DNA from: Pseudomonas abyssi
GTDB taxonomy: Bacteria > Pseudomonadota > Gammaproteobacteria > Pseudomonadales > Pseudomonadaceae
Direction: 5' to 3'
Length of the DNA stretch: 64,000 bases
Assembly (NCBI RefSeq): GCF_002307495.1
Contig: NZ_NTMR01000022.1
Location: 1 to 64,000, forward strand
Positions within the stretch are counted from its first letter, which is position 1. Each line of letters opens with the position of its first letter. A program made the translations under genes and the position numbers. Under the pieces are notes generated by a model. The model was not told where the DNA came from and searched no databases. It saw nothing but the letters and a program-made list of their open reading frames with translations. Of the stretch, positions 28,379 through 38,003 are shown one piece after another.

Positions 28379-29140
28379 ATGAGCGATCAGCACGAGCACG
28401 AAAAAACCACCCACTTCGGCTACCAGACCGTCGCCGAGTCCGAGAAGGCCCAACGCGTCGCGGAAGTCTTCCACTCGGTCGCAGCCAAGTACGACATCAT
28501 GAATGACCTGATGTCAGGCGGTATTCACCGCATCTGGAAACGCTTCACCATCGAGCTGTCCGGTGTGCGCACCGGCAACCGGGTACTGGACATCGCCGGC
28601 GGTACCGGTGACCTGACCCGCCGCTTCGCCAAGCGCGTGGGCCCGACGGGCGAGGTGGTACTGGCCGATATCAACGCCTCCATGCTCAAGGTTGGCCGTG
28701 ACCGCCTGCTGGACCTGGGTGTGGCTGGCAACGTGCGTTTTGTCCAGGCCGACGCCGAGGCACTGCCCTTCCCCGACAACTACTTCGACTGCATCACCAT
28801 TGCCTTTGGCCTGCGCAACGTGACCCACAAGGATGCCGCCATCGCGTCGATGCTGCGCGTGCTCAAGCCGGGCGGCCGTCTGCTGGTGCTGGAGTTCTCC
28901 AAGCCCAAGAGCGACCTGCTGTCCAAGGTCTACGACCAGTACAGCTTCAAGTTCCTGCCGCTGATGGGCAAGCTGGTAGCCGACGACGCTGACAGCTACC
29001 GCTATCTGGCCGAGTCCATCCGCATGCACCCGGACCAGGAGACCCTCAAGGCGATGATGGAAGAAGTCGGCTTTGCCCGGGTGACCTACCACAACATGAC
29101 CGGCGGCATCGTCGCCCTGCACCGGGGCATCAAACCCTGA
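28379..29140 (+). CDS. ubiE: Ubiquinone/menaquinone C-methyltransferase UbiE
   Basis: A 253-residue SAM-dependent methyltransferase that adds the C2 methyl group in ubiquinone synthesis. The SAM-binding motif [15 protein letters not shown] is near residue 65, and [14 protein letters not shown] and [12 protein letters not shown] are UbiE signatures. The ATG at 28379 gives the usual length of about 250; the frame is open far upstream, without homology. It starts the ubiE-ubiJ-ubiB operon, overlapping ubiJ by one base. Confidence 0.96.
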   Translation: MSDQHEHEKTTHFGYQTVAESEKAQRVAEVFHSVAAKYDIMNDLMSGGIHRIWKRFTIELSGVRTGNRVLDIAGGTGDLTRRFAKRVGPTGEVVLADINASMLKVGRDRLLDLGVAGNVRFVQADAEALPFPDNYFDCITIAFGLRNVTHKDAAIASMLRVLKPGGRLLVLEFSKPKSDLLSKVYDQYSFKFLPLMGKLVADDADSYRYLAESIRMHPDQETLKAMMEEVGFARVTYHNMTGGIVALHRGIKP

Positions 29141-29763
29141 TGCTCTCTGGCGCACTGCTCAGAACCGCCGAGCGCAGCATCGCTGCGGCGCTGGCTCGCG
29201 ACTCGGTCACCGCCCGGCGTATCGACGCGCTGGCTGGCAAGCGCATTCTGATCAACAGTCACTCTCCCGACTGGCAGCTATGGCTGACGCCCGCGCCCGG
29301 CACCATCCACCTGGATACAACCAGCGACGCACCAGCCGACGTTGAACTGCACGCCCCCGCCGGCCTGCTCGCCCGGCTGCTGGTCAGCAGCGACCGCAAG
29401 GCCGTATTGCAGGACCCGGAGGTCGAGCTGCTAGGCGACAGTCAGGTGCTGATCGCCCTGCAGAATGCGCTGGCCGACCTGCAACTCGATGGCGAGGCCG
29501 AGCTGGCGCGCTGGCTCGGCCCGGTGGCCGGTCACGCTATCGGCAGTGCCCTGCGCCGCAGCCACCAGTGGGGCCGCGAGAGCCGCGCCAGCCTGCGCCA
29601 GACGCTGGCGGAATACCTGACCGAAGAGAGCCGACAACTGGTCGGCCACGGCGAAGCTCGCGCCCGCGCCGAACAACTGCATGACCTACGCCTGCAGCTT
29701 GACCGCCTGGAAGCGCGCGTAGCGCTGCTCACCCCCACCGATCCGGACTCGCCCGACGCATGA
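29140..29763 (+). CDS. ubiJ: Ubiquinone biosynthesis accessory factor UbiJ (SCP2 domain)
   Basis: A 207-residue protein with an SCP2-like lipid-binding domain in the first 110 residues ([22 protein letters not shown]) and a charged helical C-terminal half ending in a coiled-coil-like [18 protein letters not shown]. UbiJ holds lipid intermediates in the multi-enzyme Ubi complex. It overlaps ubiE by one base and ubiB by four, the conserved operon order. Confidence 0.9.
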   Translation: MLSGALLRTAERSIAAALARDSVTARRIDALAGKRILINSHSPDWQLWLTPAPGTIHLDTTSDAPADVELHAPAGLLARLLVSSDRKAVLQDPEVELLGDSQVLIALQNALADLQLDGEAELARWLGPVAGHAIGSALRRSHQWGRESRASLRQTLAEYLTEESRQLVGHGEARARAEQLHDLRLQLDRLEARVALLTPTDPDSPDA

Positions 29764-31358
29764 GACTGACCGCCTTTGTGCGCCTGCTGCGCATTCTGCA
29801 TATCTTCACCCGCTACCGCCTGGACCAGATTCTGCTGGACCTGCCGCTGCCGCTGCTGGGTCGTCTGCTGCTGCAGCTTGGCCCCTGGCGCCTGCGCCCG
29901 GCCCCGCGTGATCTGAGCCGCGGTGCGCGCCTGCGCAAGGCCTGCGAGGACCTGGGCCCGGTGTTCATCAAGTTTGGTCAGATTCTCTCCACCCGCCGCG
30001 ACCTGATGCCCGATGACATCGCCCTGGAGCTGGCGCGCCTGCAGGACAAGGTGCCGCCCTTCCCCGGCCCACAGGCCCGCGCGCGCATCGAGGAACAGCT
30101 CGGCGAGCGCATCGAGGATGTATTTGCCAGTTTCAGTGACGAACCGCTGGCCTCCGCCTCGGTCGCCCAGGTGCATGCCGCCCGCCTGAAGGACGGCAGC
30201 GAGGTGGTGGTCAAGGTAGTGCGCCCCGGCATCGGCGAAACCATCGACCAGGACATCCAGTGGCTGTTCGTCGCCGCCCGCCTGCTGGAGCGCGTCTCGA
30301 CTGAAGGCCGTCGCCTGCGCCCGGTCGAGGTGGTCGAGGACTACGAGAGCACCATCTTCGACGAGCTGGACCTGTACCGCGAAGCCGCCAACGCCTCCCA
30401 GCTGCGCCGCAACTTTGAAGACTCGGAGCTGCTCTACATTCCCAAAATCTACTGGGACTGGTGTCGTCACAAGGTCCTGGTGATGGAGCGCATCGAGGGC
30501 ATCCCAGTCACCGACCTGCCGGCTCTGGCCGACCAGCGCACCGATATGAAGAAACTCGCCGAACGCGGCGTGGAGATCTTCTTTACCCAGGTGTTCCGCG
30601 ACAGCTTCTTCCACGCCGACATGCACCCGGGCAATATCTTCATCTCGCGCAAGCACCCCTGGGAGCCGCAGTACATCGCCATCGACTTTGGCATCGTCGG
30701 CAGCCTGACACCGGAAGACCAAAGCTACCTGGCCCGTAATCTGATGGCCTTCTTCAAGCGCGACTACCGCCGCGTGGCGCAGCTGCACATCGACTCGGGC
30801 TGGGTGCCGGCCGATACCCGCGTGAACGAATTTGAAGCGGCGATTCGCAGCGTCTGCGAGCCGATCTTCGAGCGCCCGCTGAAAGACATATCCTTCGGCC
30901 AGTTGCTGCTGCGCCTGTTCCAGACCGCCCGCCGCTTCAACATGGAAGTCCAGCCGCAGCTGGTGCTGCTGCAAAAGACCCTGCTGAACATCGAAGGGCT
31001 GGGCCGCCAGCTGTACCCGGATCTGGACCTGTGGAGCACCGGCCAGCCCTATCTTGAACGCTGGATGCGCGAGCGCATGCTGCCGCAGAATCAGGTCAAG
31101 CACTGGCAGCAGCATCTGGAGCGCGTGCCGGCGCTGATCGACAGCGCCCATCGCGCCCTCGACAACCTGGCCGATGCGCCGCTGCGCGAGCAGCAGCCGC
31201 AACGCCCGCGCTGGCCACTGCAGCTGGCCGGTATCGCGCTGGTGGTGTTTGGCGCCAGTGCGCTGGGTGGCGACGATCCGCAGTTGTGGCTGCACGCCGC
31301 GCCGACTCAGTGGGCGCTGATCGCCCTGGGTGGCTGGCTGATTCTGCGCCGCCGATAG
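29760..31358 (+). CDS. ubiB: Ubiquinone biosynthesis ATPase/kinase-like protein UbiB
   Basis: A 532-residue member of the UbiB/ADCK atypical kinase family, needed for aerobic ubiquinone synthesis. The KxGQ motif is in [14 protein letters not shown] (near residue 65-78), the ExD-like helix region follows, the catalytic-loop equivalent is [12 protein letters not shown] (near 285), and the metal site is AIDFGIVG. Two C-terminal hydrophobic segments anchor it. Its ATG overlaps the ubiJ stop as ATGA. Confidence 0.95.
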   Translation: MRLTAFVRLLRILHIFTRYRLDQILLDLPLPLLGRLLLQLGPWRLRPAPRDLSRGARLRKACEDLGPVFIKFGQILSTRRDLMPDDIALELARLQDKVPPFPGPQARARIEEQLGERIEDVFASFSDEPLASASVAQVHAARLKDGSEVVVKVVRPGIGETIDQDIQWLFVAARLLERVSTEGRRLRPVEVVEDYESTIFDELDLYREAANASQLRRNFEDSELLYIPKIYWDWCRHKVLVMERIEGIPVTDLPALADQRTDMKKLAERGVEIFFTQVFRDSFFHADMHPGNIFISRKHPWEPQYIAIDFGIVGSLTPEDQSYLARNLMAFFKRDYRRVAQLHIDSGWVPADTRVNEFEAAIRSVCEPIFERPLKDISFGQLLLRLFQTARRFNMEVQPQLVLLQKTLLNIEGLGRQLYPDLDLWSTGQPYLERWMRERMLPQNQVKHWQQHLERVPALIDSAHRALDNLADAPLREQQPQRPRWPLQLAGIALVVFGASALGGDDPQLWLHAAPTQWALIALGGWLILRRR

Positions 31359-31412
31359 TCAGCCGGGCGCATAACTGGCACACTTGCACCACTGAACGAA
31401 TGACGACCCGCC

Positions 31413-31829
31413 ATGACTGATTCAACCGCCGCCAACGACTGGCTCGACAGCATCCACTGGGATGCCGACGGCCTGGTTCCCGCCATCGCCCAGGATGTAC
31501 ACACCCAGCGCATTCTGATGATGGCCTGGATGAACCGCGAAGCCCTGCAACTGACCGTACAGGAAGGCCGAGGCATCTACTGGTCGCGCTCGCGCCAGCG
31601 CCTGTGGCGCAAGGGCGAGGAGTCGGGCAACGTGCAACAGCTGCACGAGCTGCGGCTGGACTGCGACGCCGACGTCGTCATCCTGCAGGTCGAACAGATC
31701 GGCGGCATTGCCTGCCACACCGGCCGGCAGAGCTGCTTCTACCGGGTTCTGAAAGATGGCCAATGGCAGACCGTCGACGCCGTCATCAAGGACCCCAAAG
31801 AGTTATACGAGCACCCAAAACATGTCTGA
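31413..31829 (+). CDS. hisI: Phosphoribosyl-AMP cyclohydrolase
   Basis: A 138-residue stand-alone HisI, third step of histidine synthesis, which opens the adenine ring of [33 protein letters not shown] and the zinc-site segments LDCDADVV and [10 protein letters not shown] are all present. In enterics this activity is fused to HisE; here, as in other Pseudomonas, the two are separate, overlapping genes (hisE starts at 31822). Confidence 0.97.
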   Translation: MTDSTAANDWLDSIHWDADGLVPAIAQDVHTQRILMMAWMNREALQLTVQEGRGIYWSRSRQRLWRKGEESGNVQQLHELRLDCDADVVILQVEQIGGIACHTGRQSCFYRVLKDGQWQTVDAVIKDPKELYEHPKHV

Positions 31830-32151
31830 CACCCTGAGCCAACTGGCCGCCGTGCTGGAGCAACGCAAGCAGGCGTCTGCCGACACCTCCTACGTTGCCA
31901 GCCTGCACGCCAAGGGCCTGAACAAGATTCTCGAAAAGGTCGGTGAAGAGTGCACAGAGACACTACTAGCCGCCAAGGACTGTCAGCACAGCGAGGACAA
32001 ATCGGACCTGATCTACGAGACAGCTGACCTGTGGTTCCACTCACTGGTCATGCTCAGCCATCTCGGCCTGGGTCCCGATGACATCCTGAACGAACTGGCA
32101 CGCCGCTTCGACCTGTCCGGTCTTGAAGAAAAGGCGTCCCGCAGCAAATAA
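31822..32151 (+). CDS. hisE: Phosphoribosyl-ATP pyrophosphatase
   Basis: A 109-residue HisE, an alpha-helical MazG-like pyrophosphohydrolase and second step of histidine synthesis. [18 protein letters not shown] and [14 protein letters not shown] carry the metal-binding glutamates and aspartate. The ATG overlaps the hisI end by eight bases, and the tat operon follows 27 bases later. The frame is open further upstream, but that part overlaps hisI. Confidence 0.96.
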   Translation: MSDTLSQLAAVLEQRKQASADTSYVASLHAKGLNKILEKVGEECTETLLAAKDCQHSEDKSDLIYETADLWFHSLVMLSHLGLGPDDILNELARRFDLSGLEEKASRSK

Positions 32152-32178
32152 ACTGGGCAATAGGCCCCGGAGGCAAAA

Positions 32179-32409
32179 ATGGGTTTTGGTGGCATTAGTC
32201 TGTGGCAACTGCTGATCGTACTGGTCATCGTGGTACTGCTGTTCGGCACCAAGCGGTTGAAGAACATCGGCGGCGATCTGGGCGGCGCAATCAAGGGCTT
32301 TCGCAAGGCTATGAACGACGAGGAAAAGCCCTCGGTCGAGAACAAGCCCGGCGAGACGCTGGACGCCAAGGCCGAAGAGCACAAGCAGGACTCCCAGTCC
32401 AAGCCGTAA
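32179..32409 (+). CDS. tatA: Twin-arginine translocase subunit TatA
   Basis: A 76-residue TatA that assembles the variable pore for folded proteins bearing twin-arginine signals. It has a short N-terminus ([10 protein letters not shown]), one membrane helix (about 8-22), the hinge FGTKRLK and an amphipathic helix, then an acidic, charged tail. First of tatABC, with a GGAGG ribosome-binding site. Confidence 0.97.
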   Translation: MGFGGISLWQLLIVLVIVVLLFGTKRLKNIGGDLGGAIKGFRKAMNDEEKPSVENKPGETLDAKAEEHKQDSQSKP

Positions 32410-32427
32410 TCTGCCAGGTCCCGCCTC

Positions 32428-32808
32428 ATGTTCGACATCGGCTTTATGGAAATGCTGGTGGTGGCGATCATCGCCCTGCTGGTTCTCGGCCCGGAGCGTT
32501 TGCCCGGCGCCATCCGCACCGTCAGCCTGACCATTGGCCGCATCAAACGCGGCTTCTCCGACGTGCGCTCGCAAGTTGAGCGCGAACTGGGCGCTGACGA
32601 GATCCGCCAGCAGTTGAACAACGAGCGCATCCTCGCCGAGTTGGAGAAGCAGGGCCTGCACAAAGGCAGCCCGAGCAACCAGACCAACGCCGTGCGGCAG
32701 ACCGGTAACCAGAGCGTCACACAAGCGACTCAAACTGGCGCAACCGCAGAGCAACCCCGCGCCGAGTCAGCCAATGAGCAGCAAGACACCCGCCATGAGC
32801 AACCCTGA
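32428..32808 (+). CDS. tatB: Twin-arginine translocase subunit TatB
   Basis: A 126-residue TatB. It opens [26 protein letters not shown], including the conserved membrane helix with Glu8 and the GPERLP hinge that separates TatB from TatA, followed by the amphipathic helix and a polar tail. TatB and TatC form the signal-peptide receptor. It lies 18 bases after tatA and overlaps tatC. Confidence 0.96.
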   Translation: MFDIGFMEMLVVAIIALLVLGPERLPGAIRTVSLTIGRIKRGFSDVRSQVERELGADEIRQQLNNERILAELEKQGLHKGSPSNQTNAVRQTGNQSVTQATQTGATAEQPRAESANEQQDTRHEQP

Positions 32809-33571
32809 TCTGCCGCCCGTCAAGAGTGGCGGCGATATGCCGCTGGTCGCCCACCTGACCGAGCTGCGTTCGCGCCTGCTGCGCATTGTGCTGATCTGGC
32901 TGGTGATCTTTGCCGGCCTGTTCTACTTCGCCAACGACATCTACGCGTTCATTTCCGAGCCGCTGCGCGCGCTGCTGCCCGAAGGCACCAGCATGATCGC
33001 CACCGATGTCGCCTCACCATTCCTGACCCCCTTCAAGCTGACGCTGATCAGCGCGCTGTTTATCGCCATGCCCTTTGTGCTGCATCAGGTCTGGGGCTTC
33101 ATTGCGCCCGGACTGTACAAGCACGAGAAGCGCCTGGCGGTGCCGCTGCTGGCCTCCAGCATCCTGCTGTTTTACGGCGGTATGGCCTTTGCCTACTTTG
33201 TGGTCTTTCCGCTGGTGTTCGGCTTTTTCACCAGCGCGGCGCCGGATGGCGTGGCGGTTATGACCGATATCAACAGCTATCTGGATTTTGTCCTGACGCT
33301 GTTCATGGCCTTTGGTCTGTCCTTCGAGATTCCCGTGGCCACCGTGCTGCTGGTGGCCGTGGGTATCGTCGATGTCCAGAGCCTGACCAAGGCGCGCCCC
33401 TATGTGGTGGTGGGCTGCTTCACCATCGGCATGGTGCTGACACCGCCGGATATCATTTCCCAGACGCTGCTCGCGCTGCCCATGTGGCTGCTGTATGAAG
33501 TCGGTATCGTCTTCAGCCGTCTGGTCCGCCCGCGTACACCGGAAGAACCGCAGGACAGCCCGCAGGCATGA
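32795..33571 (+). CDS. tatC: Twin-arginine translocase subunit TatC
   Basis: A 258-residue membrane protein with six transmembrane segments, the core Tat receptor. [15 protein letters not shown] is the conserved N-terminal signal-peptide-binding region; FLTPFKLT and [14 protein letters not shown] are further family blocks. Two starts are possible: ATG 32795 (used here; short N-terminus like homologues) or ATG 32774; neither has a clear ribosome-binding site, which fits coupling to tatB. It overlaps rsmE by four bases. Confidence 0.95.
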   Translation: MSNPDLPPVKSGGDMPLVAHLTELRSRLLRIVLIWLVIFAGLFYFANDIYAFISEPLRALLPEGTSMIATDVASPFLTPFKLTLISALFIAMPFVLHQVWGFIAPGLYKHEKRLAVPLLASSILLFYGGMAFAYFVVFPLVFGFFTSAAPDGVAVMTDINSYLDFVLTLFMAFGLSFEIPVATVLLVAVGIVDVQSLTKARPYVVVGCFTIGMVLTPPDIISQTLLALPMWLLYEVGIVFSRLVRPRTPEEPQDSPQA

Positions 33572-34275
33572 ACCTGCTGCTGCTCGAAGACAGCGACTTC
33601 ATCGATCCGCAGCATGTGCGCCTGACCGGCCGCCGGCTGACCCACATGCAGGACATTCAGCACGTCAGCAGCGGCGACAGCCTGCGTGTAGGGCGCATCA
33701 ACGGCCTGATGGGCCAAGGCCAGGTACTGGAGCTGGACCGCGACCACGCTCTACTCGCCGTTGAGCTGAACGAGACACCACCAGCCAAGCTGCCGCTGAC
33801 CCTGCTGCTGGCCATGCCCCGCCCGAAGATGTTCCGCCGCATCCTGCAGCACTGCGCCACCCTGGGCGTACCCGAGATCATCCTGCTCAACAGCGTCCGG
33901 GTGGAAAAGAGCTTCTGGCAGACGCCGTTTCTGCAGCCCGAGGTGATCCGCGAGAACCTGCTGCTGGGTCTGGAGCAGGCGCGCGACACCGTGCTGCCGA
34001 CCGTGCGCATCGAAAAGCGCTTCAAGCCCTTTGTCGAAGATCAGCTACCCGCCATCATCAACGACCAACTGGCACTGGTTGCCCACCCCGGCGACTACCC
34101 CGCCTGCCCCCGCGGTATCGACCAGCCACTGACCCTGGCCATCGGCCCGGAGGGTGGCTGGATTCCCTACGAGGTCGACAAGCTGATTGAGGCCGGCATG
34201 CAGCCGGTGCAGCTCGGCGAGCGTATCCTGCGCGTGGAAACCGCCGTCACGGCGCTGCTGGCGCGCCTGTTCTGA
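33568..34275 (+). CDS. rsmE: 16S rRNA m3U1498 methyltransferase RsmE
   Basis: A 235-residue SPOUT-class methyltransferase modifying U1498 of 16S rRNA. An N-terminal PUA-like part (about 1-70) is followed by the knotted SAM-binding domain with [31 protein letters not shown] and [17 protein letters not shown]. The ATG overlaps the tatC stop. Family assignment is secure. Confidence 0.95.
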   Translation: MNLLLLEDSDFIDPQHVRLTGRRLTHMQDIQHVSSGDSLRVGRINGLMGQGQVLELDRDHALLAVELNETPPAKLPLTLLLAMPRPKMFRRILQHCATLGVPEIILLNSVRVEKSFWQTPFLQPEVIRENLLLGLEQARDTVLPTVRIEKRFKPFVEDQLPAIINDQLALVAHPGDYPACPRGIDQPLTLAIGPEGGWIPYEVDKLIEAGMQPVQLGERILRVETAVTALLARLF

Positions 34276-34328
34276 CACCACGACGCCAGCCGTCTATGCT
34301 TGCCTCAGGCATTGTTGAGGGGGCTGTC

Positions 34329-34916
34329 ATGCGCGTAATCAAGACCACTCTGATCGGCGGCGCGATATTTCTCGTGCCGGTAATCGTGATTCTCTTCGTA
34401 CTGGGCAAGGCCATCTCGGTGATGCGGCATGTCACCCGGCCGATCAGCGAGATGCTGCCATTCGACAACATTGCCGGCCTGGCGGTCGCCAACCTGCTGG
34501 CGCTGCTGGGTGTGGCGCTGGTCTGTTTCTGCGCTGGCATGCTGGCGCGCGGCCCCCGCGCCCGACGCCTGTATCAGCAGCTCGACGACGGCCTGCTGAT
34601 GCTGCCCGGCTATGGGTTGATCAAGTCCCTGTCCGACCAGTTCACGGAGGAGCGGCCGACCACCTCGCCACTGCAACCGGTGCTGGTGCGCTTCGACGAC
34701 TTCGAACAACTGTGCTTCGAAGTCGAGCGGATGGCCGACGGCCGAGTAGTGACCTTCATTCCGGGTTCGCCGGACCCCTGGTCGGGCAGCCTGGTCTACC
34801 TTGCCGCCGAGCGCGTGCAACCCTGCGAACTGACCGTCATGCAGGCTGTCAGCCACCTTCGACGGGGCGGTCGGGGCGCTTGCGGGCTCCCCATTCCAAC
34901 CTCGCTCGCAGGCTGA
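34329..34916 (+). CDS. DUF502 family membrane protein
   Basis: A 195-residue inner-membrane protein with two N-terminal hydrophobic segments (about 6-28 and 47-72), followed by a soluble region with VTFIPGSPDPWSGSLVYLAAERVQP, the conserved DUF502 core (FVPTTPNPTSG-like in homologues). Function is unknown. The ATG at 34329 begins MRVIKTTLIGGAIF. It stands between rsmE and a PhoD-like gene on the same strand. Confidence 0.75.
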   Translation: MRVIKTTLIGGAIFLVPVIVILFVLGKAISVMRHVTRPISEMLPFDNIAGLAVANLLALLGVALVCFCAGMLARGPRARRLYQQLDDGLLMLPGYGLIKSLSDQFTEERPTTSPLQPVLVRFDDFEQLCFEVERMADGRVVTFIPGSPDPWSGSLVYLAAERVQPCELTVMQAVSHLRRGGRGACGLPIPTSLAG

Positions 34917-34947
34917 ACTGCCGACCGGCGCATGGGTCTGAGCAAAC

Positions 34948-36870
34948 ATGCACACACACTCAGACCTCCCCGACCTGCTGGCCGGCCCACTGGTCCGCCG
35001 CGTAGACCCCGAGCGCATTCTGCTCTGGCTGGTCGCCAGCCGCCCACTGCAATTGAGCGCTACCCTGCAGCCCCATGAGCAGGCATCCCGGCAGCTCAGG
35101 CCGGACAACACCCGCATCATTCCCATCGGCCGGCACGCCTACGTCCACCTGCTGACACTCAGCCCCGACAGCCCCTTGCCGCAGGATCAGATCATTCACT
35201 ACGACCTGCACTGGCAGGGCGAGCAAGGCAGTGGGCTGCAGCAAAGCGCCCCGCATCTGTGCCACGGCGACGAGCTGCCCTCGCTGATGATTGCCAGCGA
35301 CAACCGCCGTCTGCTGCACGGCTCCTGCCGCAAGCCGCACTTTGCCGGCGAGGATGCACTGGTGCGCACCGACAGCTGGCTCGCCGAACGCCGCGACCAG
35401 CCTGAGCAGCGCCCTGCCTGGCTGCTGATGACCGGCGACCAGGTCTACGTCGACGACGTCAGTGGCCCGCTACTGGTCGCTGTGCACCAGGTGATTGCCC
35501 GACTCGGGCTATTCGACGAAGCCCTGGAAGGCGCCACCGTCGCCGACAGTCAGGCCCTCTATCAGTCCGACGACACCTACTACCGCCGCGAGCAATTGCT
35601 GCCCGATGTGCCCTCGAATATGGCCGTGCGTGACCGCTTCTTTGGCGGTGTGCGCAAGCCGGTGTTTACCTCGGCCAACGCCCACAACCACCTGATCAGC
35701 CTGGCCGAGATGCTGGCCATGTACCTGCTGGTGTGGTCGCCGGTTCCCTGGCGCCTGATTCAGCCGGCGATGCCGGACGGGCTCAGTGACGAAGAGCGCC
35801 AGCGTTACCAGAGCGAACAGCAGCAGATTGACGCCTTTGTCGACGGCCTGCCGCAGGTCGCCCGCCTGCTCGCCCATCAGCCCAGTCTGATGATCTTTGA
35901 CGACCACGACGTCACCGACGACTGGAACCTCACCGCCGACTGGGAGCGCACCGCCTACGGCCACCCCTTCTCACGCCAGATCATCGGCAACGCGGTGCTG
36001 GCCTATCTGCTGTGCCAGGGCTGGGGCAACGATCCAGAGGCCGTGGCAGAACCGCTGGATGCGCTGACCCAATTGCTGGAGAACGCAAAGCGCAGCGGCA
36101 GTCTGGATGTCTGCGAGCAGGACGCCTGCATCGACGCCGTGCTGCGCTTTCACGGCTGGGAGTACCAGATTGCCGGCACGCCCAGCCTGGTCGTGCTGGA
36201 TACCCGCACCCGCCGCTGGCGCAGCGAGCGCAGCCCCTTCCGCCCGTCTGGCCTGATGGACTGGGAGGCACTGACCGAGCTGCAGCAGCGCCTGCTGGAC
36301 CAGACCGCGGTGGTCATCGTCTCGCCCGCACCGATGTTCGGCGTCAAACTCATTGAAGGCATCCAGAAGCTGTTCTCCCTCGCCGGCCACCCGCTGGTAG
36401 TCGACGCCGAAAACTGGATGGCCCACCGCGGCGCTGCCAAGGTGCTGCTGAACATTTTTCGCCATGGCCGCACCCCCGGCAACTACGTCATCCTCTCGGG
36501 CGACGTGCACTACTCCTTCGTCTACGACATCGCCATCCGTCACCGCGAGCACGGCCCCCAACTTTGGCAGATCACCAGCAGCGGCCTGAAAAATGCCTTC
36601 CCGCCACGCCTGCTGGACTGGTTTGACCGGCTTAATCGCTGGCTTTACGCCCCGGCCTCGCCGCTGAACTGGTTGACTAAACGCAGGCGTATGCGCGTCA
36701 GCCCTCGCGACCCCGATCGCGCCAGCGCCGGCGAGCGCCTGTGGAACGGCAGCGGCATCGGTCTGGTCGAGCTGGATGAGCAGGGCCGCCCAGAAAACGT
36801 CAGGCAGCTGGATGCGCGCGGCTTCGATGTCGACTTCCCGCCCCGCGACACCGCTGATCCGGCAAGTTGA
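34948..36870 (+). CDS. PhoD-like metallophosphatase family protein
   Basis: A 640-residue protein with a PhoD/metallophosphatase core. Metal-ligand motifs are visible as LLMTGDQVYVDDV (about 155-167), FDDHDVTDDWNL (about 315-326) and LSGDVHYSFVYD (about 515-526). No signal peptide or twin-arginine motif is seen, so it is probably cytoplasmic, unlike secreted PhoD. It is much longer than classical PhoD cores. Substrate unknown; phosphodiesters or phosphomonoesters are possible. It is 32 bases after the DUF502 gene. Confidence 0.82.
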   Translation: MHTHSDLPDLLAGPLVRRVDPERILLWLVASRPLQLSATLQPHEQASRQLRPDNTRIIPIGRHAYVHLLTLSPDSPLPQDQIIHYDLHWQGEQGSGLQQSAPHLCHGDELPSLMIASDNRRLLHGSCRKPHFAGEDALVRTDSWLAERRDQPEQRPAWLLMTGDQVYVDDVSGPLLVAVHQVIARLGLFDEALEGATVADSQALYQSDDTYYRREQLLPDVPSNMAVRDRFFGGVRKPVFTSANAHNHLISLAEMLAMYLLVWSPVPWRLIQPAMPDGLSDEERQRYQSEQQQIDAFVDGLPQVARLLAHQPSLMIFDDHDVTDDWNLTADWERTAYGHPFSRQIIGNAVLAYLLCQGWGNDPEAVAEPLDALTQLLENAKRSGSLDVCEQDACIDAVLRFHGWEYQIAGTPSLVVLDTRTRRWRSERSPFRPSGLMDWEALTELQQRLLDQTAVVIVSPAPMFGVKLIEGIQKLFSLAGHPLVVDAENWMAHRGAAKVLLNIFRHGRTPGNYVILSGDVHYSFVYDIAIRHREHGPQLWQITSSGLKNAFPPRLLDWFDRLNRWLYAPASPLNWLTKRRRMRVSPRDPDRASAGERLWNGSGIGLVELDEQGRPENVRQLDARGFDVDFPPRDTADPAS

Positions 36871-36937
36871 GCATTAAGCACTCGCAGCCCACCCCGTGCT
36901 TGCTATGATCAACAGCGCTACCCGAGGAGACCCGCCA

Positions 36938-37403
36938 ATGCGCCCCCAACCCGCTTATTCTTGCCGGTCTGCTGACCGGCTGCGCCAGCGTCAGCAACGA
37001 CACACGGCTCAATGACGCGCTGAGGGAACAGCTCGGCTCGGAGCTGCCCGGCTACCAGAGCGCCCTGTACGACCTCAACGATGACGGCGTTGACGACGCG
37101 CTGATATACGCCCAAGGCCCCAACTGGTGTGGTAGCGCCGGCTGCACCCTGTTTGTGCTGCAAGGCAGCGAGCACGCCTACACCCTGCGTTCCAAAACCA
37201 CCATCGTGCAGCTTCCCCTGCGGGTGTCCGCGCACAGCACTGATGGCTGGCGCGACCTGATCGTACATGCCAGAGGCGCGGGCGACGTCGTCTTGCGCGC
37301 CACCGACAGCGGCTACCCACTGAGCCCGTCCATGCAGCGCCCGGCCACGGCAGCAGAGCTGCAAGGCAGCGAGACACTGCTCACGTACCCAGAGAATCAG
37401 TGA
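36938..37403 (+). pseudogene. Small lipoprotein gene with a +1 frameshift in a C5 run at its start
   Basis: The ATG at 36938 has a GAGGAG ribosome-binding site, but its frame ends quickly. The downstream frame up to the TGA at 37401 encodes a lipoprotein signal (LILAGLLTGC) and about 140 further residues (DLNDDGVDDALIYAQG, GSAGCTLFVLQGSE). Removing one C from CCCCC at 36943-36947 joins them as MRPNPLILAGLLTGCAS, a perfect lipobox. No start codon exists in the lower frame before its upstream stop. It is either a real frameshift, a phase-variable tract, or a sequencing error. Confidence 0.8.
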
Positions 37404-37807
37404 CACCGTTGGCATGCATCGAAGCGGTTAGCTTTGCTCGCAGAGCGACATACGGGAAGAAGGATTTTCGCCCAGAGAGGCCCTCCGGACGTTTTCTCGT
37501 TGAAGTGGTGAGCAGGTTTCTCTGCAGTCCCCAGTGCATGCTGGTTGCCGGCAACCAGATAGGCTTGCTGCGTGGCTTCGATGCGGCTGGCAACGGCGGT
37601 AAGGTCGCCGCCGGCTGGCAAGGTGTAAGAACAGTCAGGTCAGGCTTGCGCCAGAAGTTTTATCCGAGCCCACTTTTGTTGTCGCTAGGAAGACAAAAAG
37701 CAAGACCTGACCCTACGCCCCACGGCAAGCGACGCCGCTGCTCTGACAGCTGCTCGGCGGTGGAACAGTGATAACAGTCGTGCTGACGATTACGTCTGAG
37801 CTCTCTG
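37404..37807. other. Gene-poor stretch with an imperfect inverted repeat
   Basis: I see no convincing gene here. GGTCAGGCTTGC (37639-37650) and GCAAGACCTGACC (37700-37712) are inverted copies differing by one base, about 50 bp apart, and may be ends of a small repeat. Short minus-strand frames near 37.4-37.6 kb have no clear family. Base use differs from neighbouring genes. Together with the IS30 remnant next to it, this looks like degraded mobile DNA. Confidence 0.4.
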
Positions 37808-37930
37808 CTAAGGGTGCTGGGCGGTCCTGCCGAGCGCACTGGCGATTGCTCGAAGGTTATGGCCGGATTGGCGCATAAGCATCAAGGTGACGCGGTCCTC
37901 GATGCGCAAATGTGTATAGTGATTTGGCAT
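37808..37930 (-). pseudogene. IS30-family transposase N-terminal remnant
   Basis: The minus strand from ATG 37930 encodes 40 residues opening MPNHYTHLRIEDRVTLMLMR and continuing with LRAIASALGR before a stop. This matches the start of IS30-type transposases (HYTHLSxEER ... IARxLGRSPSTISREL). The match ends abruptly after GRT, and the catalytic DDE part (about 280 residues) is missing. Directly upstream, CAACACC (37933-37939) and GGTGTTG (37948-37954) form a palindrome that may belong to the element end. Confidence 0.8.
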
Positions 37931-38003
37931 GACAACACCCTACATTAGGTGTTGCACTTGGTCATTGAGACCGCCCAGCCAACACACAACCTATGAACCA
38001 GGG

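Noticed and set aside
29532-31295. Long minus-strand frame of about 590 codons opposite ubiB
   Set aside because: Antisense shadow of ubiJ and ubiB; Gln/Val/Ala-rich translation without any family pattern.
31378-31392. TGGCAC followed by TTGCA upstream of hisI, resembling a sigma-54 promoter
   Set aside because: The spacing between the two elements is two bases instead of five, so it cannot be a -24/-12 promoter.
37400-37771. Plus-strand frame of 123 codons after the broken lipoprotein
   Set aside because: No family pattern, unusual amino-acid composition, and position in degraded DNA; not called as a gene.
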